NCBI GenBank assembly: GCA_913063035.1
Contig: CAJXYS010000001.1
Coordinates: 113,733-177,732, forward strand
DNA length: 64,000 nt
Source of the DNA: an uncultured Maritimibacter sp.
GTDB lineage: Bacteria > Pseudomonadota > Alphaproteobacteria > Rhodobacterales > Rhodobacteraceae
Direction of reading: 5' to 3'
Shown here piece after piece: positions 43,017 through 51,312 of the stretch (positions within the stretch are counted from its first letter, which is position 1; each line of letters begins with the position of its first letter). Below the pieces are notes generated by a model. It ran no database searches, was not told where the DNA came from, and saw only the letters and a program-made list of their open reading frames with translations. The position numbers and the translations under genes were made by a program.

Positions 43017-43580
43017 TCAGTGCAGCTTGGCTTTGACGTCGTCGATGGCCGTGTCGATCAGCTTGTTCGCATCGCTGGCCGACATCTTCTGGGCGATCAC
43101 CTCGGCCGCGGCGGAGACCGCGACCTGGATCGCCCGCTCGCGCACATCGCGGATCGCGGCGTTCTCGGCCGAGGCGATCTGTTCCTCGGCCGCCTGAAGG
43201 CGACGTTCGATCGAACGCTTCAGTTCGGCCTTGGCTTCCTCGGCGGCGGCGGCGGCCTCGTCCTTGGCGTTCTTGATGATCCGCTCGGACTGTTCGGCCA
43301 CTTCCTTCTGCTTGCGCTCGTAGGAGGCCAGCACCGCCTGCGCCTCTTCGCGCAGCGCCTTGGCTTCCTCGAGTTCGCTGCGGATGGTCTCGGCCCGCTT
43401 GTCGAGCATGCCGCCCAGCAGCGACGGCACCTTGAAGTAGACCAGCACGCCGATGAACAGCAGAAACGCGATGAGCACGACGAAGTCGGTATTCGCGAGC
43501 GAGAAGAACGGCCCCGACGCCGCCAGGGCCGGCGTGGCCGCCGCGGTGGCGCCAGCGGTGAGTGTCAGAAGTCTCTTCAT
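43017..43580 (-). CDS. atpF: ATP synthase F0 subunit b
   Basis: Peripheral stalk subunit joining F0 to F1, 187 residues. It has an N-terminal signal-like stretch ([21 protein letters not shown]), one membrane helix ([20 protein letters not shown]), then a long Ala/Glu/Lys-rich coiled coil. I prefer the ATG at 43580, with AAAGGG about ten bases upstream, over a GTG at 43589 that overlaps the b' stop but sits on top of that site. Last gene of atpI-B-E-b'-b. The b/b' duplication is typical of Rhodobacterales and photosynthetic bacteria. Confidence 0.92.
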   Translation of the reverse strand: MKRLLTLTAGATAAATPALAASGPFFSLANTDFVVLIAFLLFIGVLVYFKVPSLLGGMLDKRAETIRSELEEAKALREEAQAVLASYERKQKEVAEQSERIIKNAKDEAAAAAEEAKAELKRSIERRLQAAEEQIASAENAAIRDVRERAIQVAVSAAAEVIAQKMSASDANKLIDTAIDDVKAKLH

Positions 43581-43585
43581 GGCGC

Positions 43586-44119
43586 TCACCCTTTCAGCCG
43601 CTGGTCGACGGCCTTGTCCACCGCGGACGCGTCTTCGGCGGCGGGCAGAACGGCCCGCACGACCTCTATCGCGGTGTCCTTGGCGACGGCCTCGACGTTT
43701 TCCATCGCGCTCGCGCGGATCTCGCCGATCCGCTTCTCCGATTCCGCGGATTTCGCGGCAATCTCCGCGTCGGCCTTCTCGGTCGCTGCGTCGAGATCCT
43801 TCTGGATCTCGGCCTTGGCGTCGGCGATGATGCGGTTCGCTTCGGCGCGCGCATCCGCAAGCGCCTTCTTGTAGGCTTCTTCCGCTTCGCCGGCCTTGCC
43901 CTTGAGCTCTTCGGCCGCGGCCAGATCATTGGCGATCGTGCCCTGCCGTTCGGACAGAACGCTGGCGATCCGCGGCAGCGCCACCTTGTTCAGGACAAGG
44001 TAGATGACCACCAGGGTGACCAGCAGCCAGAAGATCTGGTTGGGGAAGGTCGAGAAATCCAGCTGCGGCATGCCCGGTGCATTGCCGGCGGCCTCGGCCC
44101 CTTGTGCCTCTGTTGCCAT
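43586..44119 (-). CDS. atpF2: ATP synthase F0 subunit b'
   Basis: The second peripheral-stalk subunit, forming a heterodimer with b. The 177 residues begin with a short polar tail, then one membrane helix ([21 protein letters not shown]) and a coiled coil ([20 protein letters not shown] onward). The motif [13 protein letters not shown] is the usual b' signature. Encoded between subunit c and b, nearly overlapping atpF. Confidence 0.92.
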   Translation of the reverse strand: MATEAQGAEAAGNAPGMPQLDFSTFPNQIFWLLVTLVVIYLVLNKVALPRIASVLSERQGTIANDLAAAEELKGKAGEAEEAYKKALADARAEANRIIADAKAEIQKDLDAATEKADAEIAAKSAESEKRIGEIRASAMENVEAVAKDTAIEVVRAVLPAAEDASAVDKAVDQRLKG

Positions 44120-44199
44120 GTTTCCCTCCTGGAACCGATATTACACCGGACGGGCGCCCGATGGCGCGCCGTCCGGCGTCTGGACTGGTTCGCAGGCGA

Positions 44200-44436
44200 T
44201 CAGACGGCGAACATCAGCAGAAGCGCGACGAGGAACGAGAAGATCCCGAGCGCTTCGGCGAACGCGATGCCGATGAACAGGGTCGCGGTCTGCGACGCGG
44301 CAGCCGAGGGGTTGCGCAGCGCGCCGGCCAGGAAGTTGCCGGCAACGTGGCCCACACCGATGGCCGCGGCGCCCGAACCGATACCGGCGAGGCCGGCACC
44401 GATGAATTGACCCATTTGTGCGATATCGCCTTCCAT
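44200..44436 (-). CDS. atpE: ATP synthase F0 subunit c
   Basis: The proton-carrying ring subunit, 78 residues, two membrane helices. The first has the GxGxG packing run ([17 protein letters not shown]), the loop RNPSAA contacts F1, and the second helix carries the proton-binding carboxylate as Glu61 in [17 protein letters not shown] lies before the ATG. It lacks the extra Na+-type ligands I would look for, so it is a proton-type ring. Confidence 0.96.
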   Translation of the reverse strand: MEGDIAQMGQFIGAGLAGIGSGAAAIGVGHVAGNFLAGALRNPSAAASQTATLFIGIAFAEALGIFSFLVALLLMFAV

Positions 44437-44484
44437 ATCCGTATCTCCTTGCGTTGGAATTGGCTGTGTTTGGGGGCCTGACCG

Positions 44485-45237
44485 TCAGTGATGCGGGTGC
44501 AGCGCGTCCTTGAGATAGACGCAGGTCAGGATGGTAAAGACATAGGCCTGGACGAAGGCCACCATGACCTCCAGCCCGTAGATCGCCACGATCGCCACGA
44601 CCGGGAAGACCGCGCCGAGCCCGAGTGCCCCGGCAAAGCCGGCGAACACCTTGATGACCGCGTGGCCGGCCATCATGTTGCCCATCAGACGGACGGAATG
44701 GCTCACCGGCCGCACGAAGTAGGAAATCAGCTCGATCACCGCCAGGACCGGGCGCAGCGCGAGCGGCGCGGCCGACACCCAGAAGAGCGACAGGAACGAG
44801 GCGCCGTTCTTGACGAAGCCGATCACGGTGACCGTCACGAAGACCAGCAGCGCCAGCACGCCCGTCACCGCGAGATGCGAGGTGGTGGTGAAGGCGGTCG
44901 GCAACAGGCCCAGCGTGTTCCCGAACACGATGAACAGGAACAGCGTCATGATGTAGGGGAAGTACTTCAGGCCGTCCTTGCCGGCGACGTCCTCGATCAT
45001 CTGGTGGATGAAGCCGTAGGTCAGCTCGGCAACGGATTGCGAGCGCGACGGCACGATGGCCCGGCCCCGCGTACCCAGCACCAGCAGCACGATCACCGCC
45101 AGCACCGTGATCGCCATCCAGAGCGTCACGTTGGTCGGGGTGTACCATGCCACATGATCGCCCCCGAACAGGGGTTCGACCACGAACTGCCCCATCGGAT
45201 CGATTTTGATACCGCCGCCTTCAGCTTCCGTCGCCAC
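44485..45237 (-). CDS. atpB: ATP synthase F0 subunit a
   Basis: Stator channel subunit, 250 residues, five or six helices. The essential Arg is Arg183 in [13 protein letters not shown], and the final helices show [22 protein letters not shown]. Start is a GTG at 45237 with AAGGGGAA upstream; the reading frame overlaps the end of atpI by 17 bases. An inner ATG at 45195 would remove the conserved [11 protein letters not shown] opening. Confidence 0.95.
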   Translation of the reverse strand: MATEAEGGGIKIDPMGQFVVEPLFGGDHVAWYTPTNVTLWMAITVLAVIVLLVLGTRGRAIVPSRSQSVAELTYGFIHQMIEDVAGKDGLKYFPYIMTLFLFIVFGNTLGLLPTAFTTTSHLAVTGVLALLVFVTVTVIGFVKNGASFLSLFWVSAAPLALRPVLAVIELISYFVRPVSHSVRLMGNMMAGHAVIKVFAGFAGALGLGAVFPVVAIVAIYGLEVMVAFVQAYVFTILTCVYLKDALHPHH

Positions 45238-45601
45238 CTGCGTTCCCCTTCTCTTGCCCCGTCCGGTCGGGGGCCGTGTCGTCCGTGCCGGGCGCCTCGG
45301 CGTCCTGGCTGTATCCCTGGATCTCCCGCGCGGTGCCCAGCATCACCCGGACGCCCGCCGCGAACCCCAGCATCGTGAACAGCACCATCAGGATCGGCAG
45401 CGTGCCGAAAAGGCCGTCGAGCCCCCATCCGATGCCGAACCCCATGACGATCCCCGTCACGAGCTCTGTCACCATTCGCCACCCGGCATGGGCGTGGGTG
45501 GCGTGCCCCCCGGCGCGCGGGCCGACGGGCTTCTTGCCACGGAGCTTGGCGAGCTTGTCCTCGAGCGCCTTGAGACGCTCCGGATCGGGCCCGTCGGACA
45601 T
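45221..45601 (-). CDS. atpI: ATP synthase protein I (AtpI/AtpZ)
   Basis: Small membrane protein at the head of the F0 operon, 126 residues, believed to help c-ring assembly or Mg2+ supply. Two helices are visible ([24 protein letters not shown] and [20 protein letters not shown]), flanked by charged, disordered tails. A very strong AAAGGGGGTGG ribosome site and a promoter with a consensus-like -35 lie just upstream. Confidence 0.88.
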   Translation of the reverse strand: MSDGPDPERLKALEDKLAKLRGKKPVGPRAGGHATHAHAGWRMVTELVTGIVMGFGIGWGLDGLFGTLPILMVLFTMLGFAAGVRVMLGTAREIQGYSQDAEAPGTDDTAPDRTGQEKGNAGGDGS

Positions 45602-45628
45602 GCGCCACCCCCTTTGGCAGTTGCGCGG

Positions 45629-45657
45629 AACCTAGAAAGGGGGGTGGTCCGAGTCAA
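45629..45657 (-). promoter_or_regulatory. Promoter of the F0 atp operon
   Basis: On the minus strand -35 TTGACT (45657-45652) and -10 TAGGTT (45634-45629), spacer 17, giving a leader of about 20 bases to the atpI ATG. The same TTGACT-N17-TAG form occurs before ffh. Confidence 0.6.
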
Positions 45658-45705
45658 GCGCGTTACGCATGTCTTAACGGCCGCATAAATAACTGTTTTT
45701 GCTAC

Positions 45706-45732
45706 ATTTTTAAAAGCCCGCGACATGCGGGC
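45706..45732 (-). terminator. Hairpin with T-run upstream of atpI
   Basis: On the minus strand GCCCGC-ATGTC-GCGGGC (45732-45716) is followed by TTTTAAAAATG. It lies between the atp promoter and arsR, and could stop minus-strand transcripts coming from the DMT gene through arsR, shielding the atp promoter. Confidence 0.45.
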
Positions 45733-45781
45733 ACAAGCGCGATGCGGCGCTGCGGCGTGGAATCCGGGCGAAAGGCCATAT

Positions 45782-45797
45782 TCAACCAAACGGTTGA
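45782..45797 (+). promoter_or_regulatory. ArsR-type operator
   Basis: A perfect dyad TCAACC-AAAC-GGTTGA, 33 bases before the chosen start of the ArsR-family gene. The form TTCAACCA...GGTTGA is the one usually found before ArsR regulators of the SdpR/YdfF-like class, so it is probably a self-operator. Confidence 0.55.
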
Positions 45798-45829
45798 CGA
45801 TGGGCGGGGCCGGTCCTAATGGCCTGCCC

Positions 45830-46180
45830 ATGACGGACCCGCTCGATCATGTCTTCGCGGCGCTGGCCGACCGCACCCGGCGCGAGATCCTGACCATGCT
45901 CCTCGAGGACGACATGGCGGTCACCGACGTGGCCGAGCCGTTCGAGATGTCGCTGGCGGCGATTTCGAAGCATCTCGGCATCCTCACCCGGGCGGGTCTC
46001 ATCTCGCAGGAGAAACGCGGCCGGGTGAAATGGTGCAAGCTGGAACCCGACGCGCTGCGCGACGCCTCGATCTGGATGCAGAGCTTCGGCCAGTTCGAGG
46101 CGGTGAACCTCGATGCCTTCGAGCGGTTCCTGGAGGCAGAGATCGACGGCCCGTCCGGCGGGTCAGACCGCGCGGACTGA
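45830..46180 (+). CDS. ArsR/SmtB-family transcriptional regulator
   Basis: A 116-residue winged-helix repressor. The opening MTDPLDHVFAALADRTRREIL and the recognition helix region MAVTDVAEPFEMSLAAISKHLGILTRAGLI are typical. The metal-site Cys pair of arsenic sensors (ELCVCDL-like) is absent, so it is not a classical As/Cd sensor. Starts at 45725 or 45800 are possible in frame, but the former would place the operator within the gene. No SRPBCC gene, the usual partner of this class, follows: the next gene converges and overlaps its end by 18 bases. Confidence 0.85.
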   Translation: MTDPLDHVFAALADRTRREILTMLLEDDMAVTDVAEPFEMSLAAISKHLGILTRAGLISQEKRGRVKWCKLEPDALRDASIWMQSFGQFEAVNLDAFERFLEAEIDGPSGGSDRAD

Positions 46181-47089
46181 CGGCTTGGACGGATCGGCCC
46201 CGCCCTCGTCCTTGAGCAGCAGCACCAGCGCCACGGCCGACAGCCCCACCCCGGCCAGCACCAGCGCCGAAGGCGTCTCCTTGCCGAGCGCGACCTGCAG
46301 CAGGGTGACCCAGCTTGGCGTCAGGTAGGTGTAGGCCATGACCTTGGCCGAGGGCAGCCGCATCGAACCGATCTGAAGCAGCACGAAGGTGGCGGCGCTG
46401 GCGAAGACCGCGAGATAGGCCAGCACGGCCCAGACATGGGCGGGCAGCGCCGCCCAGTCGGTCGCGCGCAGGGACTCCCAGCCATAAAGCCCCATCAGCG
46501 CGATCGCCCCGATCATCATTCCGAAGGTGAAGACGAGCGCCGGCTCGCCGCGGTTCAGCCGCGCCACCAGCGGCGGGTAGAGCGCATGCGCGATGCAGCC
46601 GACGAAATAGATCGCCTCGCCCCGCCCGAGATCGAAGGCGACCAGCGCCGCGAGATCGGCGCGGAAGATCACCCAGAGCGCACCCGCCGCGCCGATGGAC
46701 AGCGCCAGCGCCATGCGCGGCGTGGTGACCTGGCGCAGCACCAGCCAGCCGAACACGGCCGACATGACCGGCGTCAGGGTAAAGACCGCGCTGGTGGACA
46801 CCGGCGCGGCGGTCTTCAGACCCTCGAACATCAGCACGAAGTAACTGGCGAACACGCCGCCCAGGACAAGGTAGCGCCAGGGCGCCCGGAAATGCGCGCG
46901 CCGGATCCCGGGCCCGAGCGCGGCCGCCGTGCCGATGATCACCCCCGCGAGCGCGAAGCGCACGACGTTCACGGCGACCGGCGCGATATCGTTGGCGATC
47001 ATGCTGCCGAAACTGAAGGAGCCGGCCACCAGCGCCGAGAAGAGCAGCATCGCCAGGTGCCCCTGGGCGGAGGAGGAAAGCCGTGTCAT
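46163..47089 (-). CDS. DMT/EamA family transporter
   Basis: An inner-membrane exporter of 308 residues with ten predicted helices in two EamA repeats. Landmarks are VAVNVVRFALAGVIIG, LKTAAPVSTSAVFTLTPVMSAVFGWLVLRQ in the first repeat and MAYTYLTPSWVTLLQVALGKE in the second. Substrate unknown. The ATG at 47089 is chosen by alignment with family N-termini; no good ribosome site is seen. It lies 47 bases downstream of the LysR gene on the same strand and may be co-transcribed with it, and its 3' end overlaps arsR convergently. Confidence 0.87.
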   Translation of the reverse strand: MTRLSSSAQGHLAMLLFSALVAGSFSFGSMIANDIAPVAVNVVRFALAGVIIGTAAALGPGIRRAHFRAPWRYLVLGGVFASYFVLMFEGLKTAAPVSTSAVFTLTPVMSAVFGWLVLRQVTTPRMALALSIGAAGALWVIFRADLAALVAFDLGRGEAIYFVGCIAHALYPPLVARLNRGEPALVFTFGMMIGAIALMGLYGWESLRATDWAALPAHVWAVLAYLAVFASAATFVLLQIGSMRLPSAKVMAYTYLTPSWVTLLQVALGKETPSALVLAGVGLSAVALVLLLKDEGGADPSKPSVRAV

Positions 47090-47136
47090 GCGGGAGGCAT
47101 AGACCAGCCGGCGCCGGATCGCCAGCACCCCGGCGG

Positions 47137-48018
47137 TCAGGCGGCGGGCCAGCCCCGCGCCGCCTCTTTCAGCAGCTTGACGAAGCCCTGCACCTTGGCC
47201 GTGCGGTGAAGGTCCACATGCGTCACCAGCCAGAGATCCGAGGCCCACTCGTCCCGCGGGGGCATCAGCTCGACCAGGCCTTCCTCCGCGCGGCCGCGCC
47301 AGACCGGCAGGAAGCCGATACCGCCACCGGCGCGGACCGCGTCCAGCACCCCGCGCTGATGCGAGACGTGATAGGTGATGCGGTCCGGCGGCAGGTTGGC
47401 CCGCATCCAGACGGCGGTCGGCGCGCGGGCATCCTCGCCGCCGACCCCGATGAAGCGATGCCGCGCGAGATCGGCGTCATCGCGCAGCTCCCCGTGGCTG
47501 GACACGTAGCGCCGGTGCGCAAAGCCCGCGGCCGGCATCCGTGCGAGCTTTTGCACAACGTTGTCGGGTTCCTGCGGCGCGCGGCCCGCGCGGATCGCCA
47601 CATGCGCCTCGCCGTATTCGAGCTTGAGCACCCGCTCGTCGGCGATCTCGCGCACGGTCACGTCCGGGTTGCGTTCCTGGAACGCGACCAGAACCGGGGC
47701 GACCAGGCTCGACACCTCGGCCAGGGCCGTGACCACCAGTTCGCCCGTGACGGCCGCGCCGCGGCCGCGCAACCGTCCCTCGAGCTGGGCGAACTGGTCG
47801 TCCGTGGTGGCCGCGACCTGCAGCAGGTCCTGCCCGGCCTCGGTCGGGGTGTAGCCGCGGGCATGACGCTGGAAGAGCTTCACGCCGAGCTGTGCCTCCA
47901 GCGCATCGACATGACGGATGACCGTGGAGTGATGGACGCCCAGCGTCGTCGCGGCCGCGCTGACCGTCCCATGCCGCGCGACCTGGTATGCGGTGCGGAT
48001 CTCGTCCCAGTTATCCAT
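47137..48018 (-). CDS. LysR-type transcriptional regulator
   Basis: A 293-residue regulator with an N-terminal winged helix (MDNWDEIRTAYQVARHGTVSAAATTLGVHHSTVIRHVDALE) and a C-terminal effector domain with VVTALAEVSSLVAPVLVAF. I take the ATG at 48018; a TTG two codons earlier is possible. It is divergent from azoR, and a near-perfect dyad with T/A-rich ends lies between them. Control of the azoreductase is therefore likely, probably in answer to quinones or electrophiles, which is inference. Confidence 0.9.
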   Translation of the reverse strand: MDNWDEIRTAYQVARHGTVSAAATTLGVHHSTVIRHVDALEAQLGVKLFQRHARGYTPTEAGQDLLQVAATTDDQFAQLEGRLRGRGAAVTGELVVTALAEVSSLVAPVLVAFQERNPDVTVREIADERVLKLEYGEAHVAIRAGRAPQEPDNVVQKLARMPAAGFAHRRYVSSHGELRDDADLARHRFIGVGGEDARAPTAVWMRANLPPDRITYHVSHQRGVLDAVRAGGGIGFLPVWRGRAEEGLVELMPPRDEWASDLWLVTHVDLHRTAKVQGFVKLLKEAARGWPAA

Positions 48019-48027
48019 TCTCAAAAT

Positions 48028-48048
48028 TTTGCACAGTCAATGTGCGAA
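48028..48048. promoter_or_regulatory. LysR-type dyad between lysR and azoR
   Basis: TTTGCACA (48028-48035) and TGTGCGAA (48041-48048) pair at 7 of 8 positions around a 5-base spacer. It is close to the LysR start and about 70 bases before azoR, the usual place for an autoregulatory recognition site of a LysR protein that activates a divergent gene. Confidence 0.5.
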
Positions 48049-48119
48049 AGCCAGTGTTTCGTTTTTCTGGGCGCAGGTTATTTCAGGAGTCGACCCCAGA
48101 AACCGAACGGAGACCTCCC

Positions 48120-48728
48120 ATGACCGAACAACCCAGCCAGATCCTGCGCATCGACACCTCCATCAGGGGCACACGCTCCGTGACCCGCGCGCTGACCGGC
48201 CGGATCCTCGACCGGCTCACCGCCGCGGCCCCGGCGGCCCGCGTCGTCAGCCGCGACCTGTCGGGCGGGCTGCCCTTCGTCGATGCCGCCTGGATCGACG
48301 CGGCCTTCACCCCCGAAACCGACCGGTCACCGGACCAGGCGCAGGCGCTCGCGCTCTCGGACGAGCTGATCGCCGAGCTGCAGGCCGCCGACACGCTGAT
48401 CATCGGCCTGCCGGTCTACAACTTCGCGGTGCCCGCCCAGATGAAAGCCTGGATCGACCAGGTCGCGCGGGCGGGCGTGACCTTCCGGTATACCGAGAAC
48501 GGCCCGGAAGGCCTGATGACAGGCAAGCGGGCGATCGTCGCCATGGCCTCCGACGGCACGGCCGAGGGGTCCGACGTCGATTTCGCCTCCGGCTACTTGC
48601 GGCACATGCTGGGCTTCTTCGGCATCACCGATGTGAGCTTTGTGATCGCGGACGCGCTGATGCGTGGCCGCGACGAGAAGATGCAGGCCGCAGAGGCCCG
48701 CGTCGACGCCCTGCCGCTGGCGGCATGA
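48120..48728 (+). CDS. azoR: FMN-dependent NADH:quinone/azo reductase
   Basis: Reduces quinones and azo compounds with NADH through FMN. The 202 residues form a flavodoxin-like fold with the N-terminal phosphate loop LRIDTSIRGTRSVTRAL, the central MAAPVYNF-type segment (LIIGLPVYNFAVPAQMKAWIDQVARAG) and TFRYTENGPEGLMTGKRAIV, all typical of AzoR. AGGAG-like purines lie before the ATG. Divergent from a LysR regulator, followed by a GC hairpin. Confidence 0.92.
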   Translation: MTEQPSQILRIDTSIRGTRSVTRALTGRILDRLTAAAPAARVVSRDLSGGLPFVDAAWIDAAFTPETDRSPDQAQALALSDELIAELQAADTLIIGLPVYNFAVPAQMKAWIDQVARAGVTFRYTENGPEGLMTGKRAIVAMASDGTAEGSDVDFASGYLRHMLGFFGITDVSFVIADALMRGRDEKMQAAEARVDALPLAA

Positions 48729-48735
48729 CGTGCCC

Positions 48736-48759
48736 GCCCGGGGCCGCCGCGCCCCGGGC
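48736..48759 (+). terminator. Hairpin after azoR
   Basis: A perfect 9-bp stem GCCCGGGGC / GCCCCGGGC around a 6-base loop, eight bases after the stop. Followed only by a C/T-rich stretch, so a moderate terminator. Confidence 0.5.
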
Positions 48760-48774
48760 ACCCCTCTTCCCGAC

Positions 48775-48803
48775 TTGACTCCGTCCTCGGCCCCGCGTAG
48801 ACG
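48775..48803 (+). promoter_or_regulatory. Predicted ffh promoter
   Basis: -35 TTGACT (48775-48780), spacer 17, -10 TAGACG (48798-48803). Transcription would begin near 48810, exactly where the structured leader starts. Same pattern as the atpI promoter. Confidence 0.5.
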
Positions 48804-48810
48804 CGCGGGG

Positions 48811-48964
48811 ATATCCGGAAGAGTGCCAACCCTTCCGGTCCCGTGCCGAGAGCCGGGATCGCCACCCGTCAGCGAGGTTTCGCCCGCGGGTGCCGTTGGC
48901 GTTTGAGCCGCCCCTTCCCACATGAGGGGGCAGACGTGGCAAGGGTCGAAGGAGGACCGAGGGC
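48811..48964 (+). promoter_or_regulatory. Structured ffh leader with possible pseudoknot
   Basis: About 150 bases between the predicted start site and the ffh ATG fold well by eye. Hairpin 1: CCGGAAG / CTTCCGG (48815-48838) with a 10-base loop. A second stem is CACCCG / CGGGTG (48863-48892), enclosing GCGA-GGTT-TCGC (48872-48883). The loop of hairpin 1 contains GCCAAC (48825-48830), complementary to GTTGGC at 48895-48900, extendable to nine pairs with two wobbles, which makes a pseudoknot. The 3' part holds GGAGG before the ATG. Likely a cis-regulatory RNA for ffh; I recall an ffh-associated RNA motif having been described but cannot confirm identity. Confidence 0.45.
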
Positions 48965-50461
48965 ATGTTTGAAAGTCTGAGCGAACGCCTGTCCGGTGTC
49001 TTCGACCGGCTGACCAAGCAGGGGGCGCTCTCCGAAGAGGACGTCAAGACCGCGCTCCGCGAGGTGCGGGTCGCGCTGCTGGAGGCCGACGTGTCGCTGC
49101 CGGTAGCGCGCGACTTCGTCAAGTCGGTGCAGGAAAAGGCCACGGGCCAGGCAGTGACGAAATCGGTCACGCCGGGTCAGCAGGTCGTCAAGATCGTCCA
49201 TGACGAGCTGGTCGCGGTCCTCGCCGGCGAGGGCGAGCCGGGCAGCCTCAAGATCGACAACCCGCCCGCGCCGATCCTGATGGTCGGCCTGCAGGGCTCG
49301 GGCAAGACGACGACGACCGCCAAGCTCGCCAAGCGGCTCAGGGAAAAGGACGGCAAGCGGGTCCTGATGGCCTCGCTCGACACCAACCGCCCGGCGGCGA
49401 TGGAACAGCTCGAGGTGCTCGGCCGGCAGATCGGCGTCGACACGCTGCCCATCGTCAAGGGCGAGACGGCCGTCCAGATCGCCAAGCGCGCCAAGCAACA
49501 GGCGATGCTGGCCGGCTACGACGTCTACATGCTCGACACGGCCGGGCGTCTCTCGATCGACGAGGCGCTGATGTCCGAGGTCGAGGCGGTCCGCGACGTC
49601 GCCACCCCGCGCGAGACCCTGCTGGTCGTCGACGGCCTGACCGGCCAGGACGCCGTGCACACCGCCGAGAATTTCGACGAGCGGATCGGCATCTCGGGCG
49701 TCGTGCTGACCCGCATGGACGGTGACGGCCGCGGCGGCGCGGCGCTGTCGATGCGCGCGGTGACCGGCAAGCCGATCAAGTTCGTCGGCCTCGGCGAGAA
49801 GATGGAGGCGCTCGAGACCTTCGAGCCCGAGCGCATCGCCGGCCGCATTCTCGGCATGGGCGATATCGTCAGCCTCGTCGAGAAGGCACAGGAAACCATC
49901 GAGGCCGAGCAGGCGGAGCGCATGATGAAGCGCTTCCAGAAGGGTCAGTTCAACATGAACGACCTGAAGATGCAGCTCGAGCAGATGCAGAAGATGGGCG
50001 GCATGGAGGGCATCATGTCGATGATGCCCGGCATGGGAAAGATGGCCAAGCAGGTCGAGGAAGCGGGTTACGACGACAAGGTGATCCGCCGGCAGGTGGC
50101 GCTGATCCAGTCCATGACCAAGAAAGAGCGTGCCAATCCCCAGATATTGCAGGCCAGCCGCAAGAAGCGCATCGCCGCGGGCTCGGGCCAGGAAGTGCAG
50201 GACCTGAACCGGCTGCTGAAGATGCACCGGCAGATGTCGGACATGATGAAGAAGCTCGGCAAGAAGGGCGGCCGGGGCATGATGAAGCAGGCCATGGGCC
50301 AGCTTTTCGGCAAGGGCGGCATGCCCAAGGACCTCGCCGGGATGGACCCGGCCGCGCTGCAGGGCCAGGGCGGCGGGCTGCCGCCGGGCTTCCCGGGCGC
50401 GGGCGGGCAGAAGGGCATGCCCCTGCCGCCGGGCCTTTCGGGGTTCGGGAAAAAGAAATGA
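48965..50461 (+). CDS. ffh: Signal recognition particle protein
   Basis: GTPase that, with 4.5S RNA, targets nascent membrane proteins to FtsY and the Sec translocon. The 498 residues comprise the N domain (MFESLSERLSGVFDRLTKQG), the GTPase domain (GLQGSGKTTTTAKLA near 107, DTAGRLSIDE, TRMDGDGRGGAALS) and the Met-rich M domain (MMKRFQKGQFNMNDLKMQLE onward). The C-terminal 50 residues are Gly/Met-rich. Starts a long run of genes: its stop overlaps the GNAT gene by four bases. No 4.5S RNA gene was found nearby. Confidence 0.97.
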   Translation: MFESLSERLSGVFDRLTKQGALSEEDVKTALREVRVALLEADVSLPVARDFVKSVQEKATGQAVTKSVTPGQQVVKIVHDELVAVLAGEGEPGSLKIDNPPAPILMVGLQGSGKTTTTAKLAKRLREKDGKRVLMASLDTNRPAAMEQLEVLGRQIGVDTLPIVKGETAVQIAKRAKQQAMLAGYDVYMLDTAGRLSIDEALMSEVEAVRDVATPRETLLVVDGLTGQDAVHTAENFDERIGISGVVLTRMDGDGRGGAALSMRAVTGKPIKFVGLGEKMEALETFEPERIAGRILGMGDIVSLVEKAQETIEAEQAERMMKRFQKGQFNMNDLKMQLEQMQKMGGMEGIMSMMPGMGKMAKQVEEAGYDDKVIRRQVALIQSMTKKERANPQILQASRKKRIAAGSGQEVQDLNRLLKMHRQMSDMMKKLGKKGGRGMMKQAMGQLFGKGGMPKDLAGMDPAALQGQGGGLPPGFPGAGGQKGMPLPPGLSGFGKKK

Positions 50462-50973
50462 CCGCGGCACCCACCCTGACGACAGAGCGGCTGACGCTCC
50501 GTCCGCATCTGATGGCGGATTTCCCGCCCTATGCGGCGGTGATGACGTCGGAGCGCGCGGTCTACATGGGCGGACCCTACAGCGCGACCGAGGCCTGGGG
50601 CTGGTTCGCCTCGGATGTCGCGCAATGGGATCTTCTGGGCCATGGCGGGCTTGCCGTGATCGAAACGGCGACGGGGAAGACCGTGGGCCAGGTGTCGGTG
50701 ATCCAGCCGCCCGACTACCCGGAGCCCGAGCTCGGATGGATCGCCTTCGCCGGACACGAGGGCAAGGGCTACATCACCGAGGCCGCGTCGCGGCTCCGTG
50801 ACCATGCCTGGTCGGGGATCGGCGTCGGCAGTCTCGTCAGCTACATCGACAGCCGCAACGACCGCTCCATCGCGGTCGCACGCCGGCTGGGCGCAATCGA
50901 GGATCCCGAGGCTCCCCGCACCGATTACGCCGACCTGGTCTACCGCCACCCCGCCCCGGAGACCCTGCAATGA
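50458..50973 (+). CDS. GNAT family acetyltransferase
   Basis: A 171-residue N-acetyltransferase of the RimJ/RimL type. It opens with LTTERLTLRPHLMADFPPYAAVM and contains ELGWIAFAGHEGKGYITEAASRL, the acetyl-CoA-binding region, and YIDSRNDRSIAVARRLGAIED. The acceptor is unknown; a ribosomal protein would fit the neighbourhood. Overlaps ffh and the chorismate mutase gene by ATGA on both sides, so it is locked in the ffh-rpsP operon. Confidence 0.88.
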   Translation: MTAAPTLTTERLTLRPHLMADFPPYAAVMTSERAVYMGGPYSATEAWGWFASDVAQWDLLGHGGLAVIETATGKTVGQVSVIQPPDYPEPELGWIAFAGHEGKGYITEAASRLRDHAWSGIGVGSLVSYIDSRNDRSIAVARRLGAIEDPEAPRTDYADLVYRHPAPETLQ

Positions 50974-51266
50974 AAGACGCCACCGCCCAGGCCGCCGCGC
51001 TGCTGAAGGAACACCGCGAGAGCATCGACCGGCTCGACGCGATCCTCGTCTACACGCTGGGCGAACGCTTCAAACACACCCAGGCGGTGGGGCGGCTCAA
51101 GGCCGAACACAACCTTCCCCCGTCCGATCCCGCGCGTGAGGCGCGCCAGATCGAGCGACTCGAAGACCTGGCGCAACGGGCCGATCTCGACCCGGAATTC
51201 GCCAAGAAATTCCTGAGCTTCATCATCTCCGAAGTCATCAGGCACCACGAGAAACTGCAGGAATGA
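50970..51266 (+). CDS. Chorismate mutase, AroQ type
   Basis: Converts chorismate to prephenate for Phe and Tyr synthesis. The 98 residues are all alpha-helical and match the AroQ fold: [35 protein letters not shown], with the active-site Arg, Lys and Glu pattern. It is a free-standing monofunctional form. Its placement between ffh and rpsP is a conserved curiosity of this group of bacteria as far as I recall; no aromatic-pathway genes are adjacent. Confidence 0.9.
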   Translation: MKDATAQAAALLKEHRESIDRLDAILVYTLGERFKHTQAVGRLKAEHNLPPSDPAREARQIERLEDLAQRADLDPEFAKKFLSFIISEVIRHHEKLQE

Positions 51267-51312
51267 CGGGCGCCGAGCGCCCGATCGACAGCCAAATACA
51301 GGAGTAGATCAC

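Noticed and set aside
48791..48810. CCCCGCG / CGCGGGG hairpin before ffh as part of the leader RNA
   Set aside because: It overlaps the predicted -10 and would lie upstream of the transcription start, so it is probably DNA only.
48729..48964. A 4.5S SRP RNA gene upstream of ffh
   Set aside because: The conserved GGUCAGGUCCGGAAGGAAGC-type core of SRP RNA is not present; the structure is better explained as a leader of ffh.
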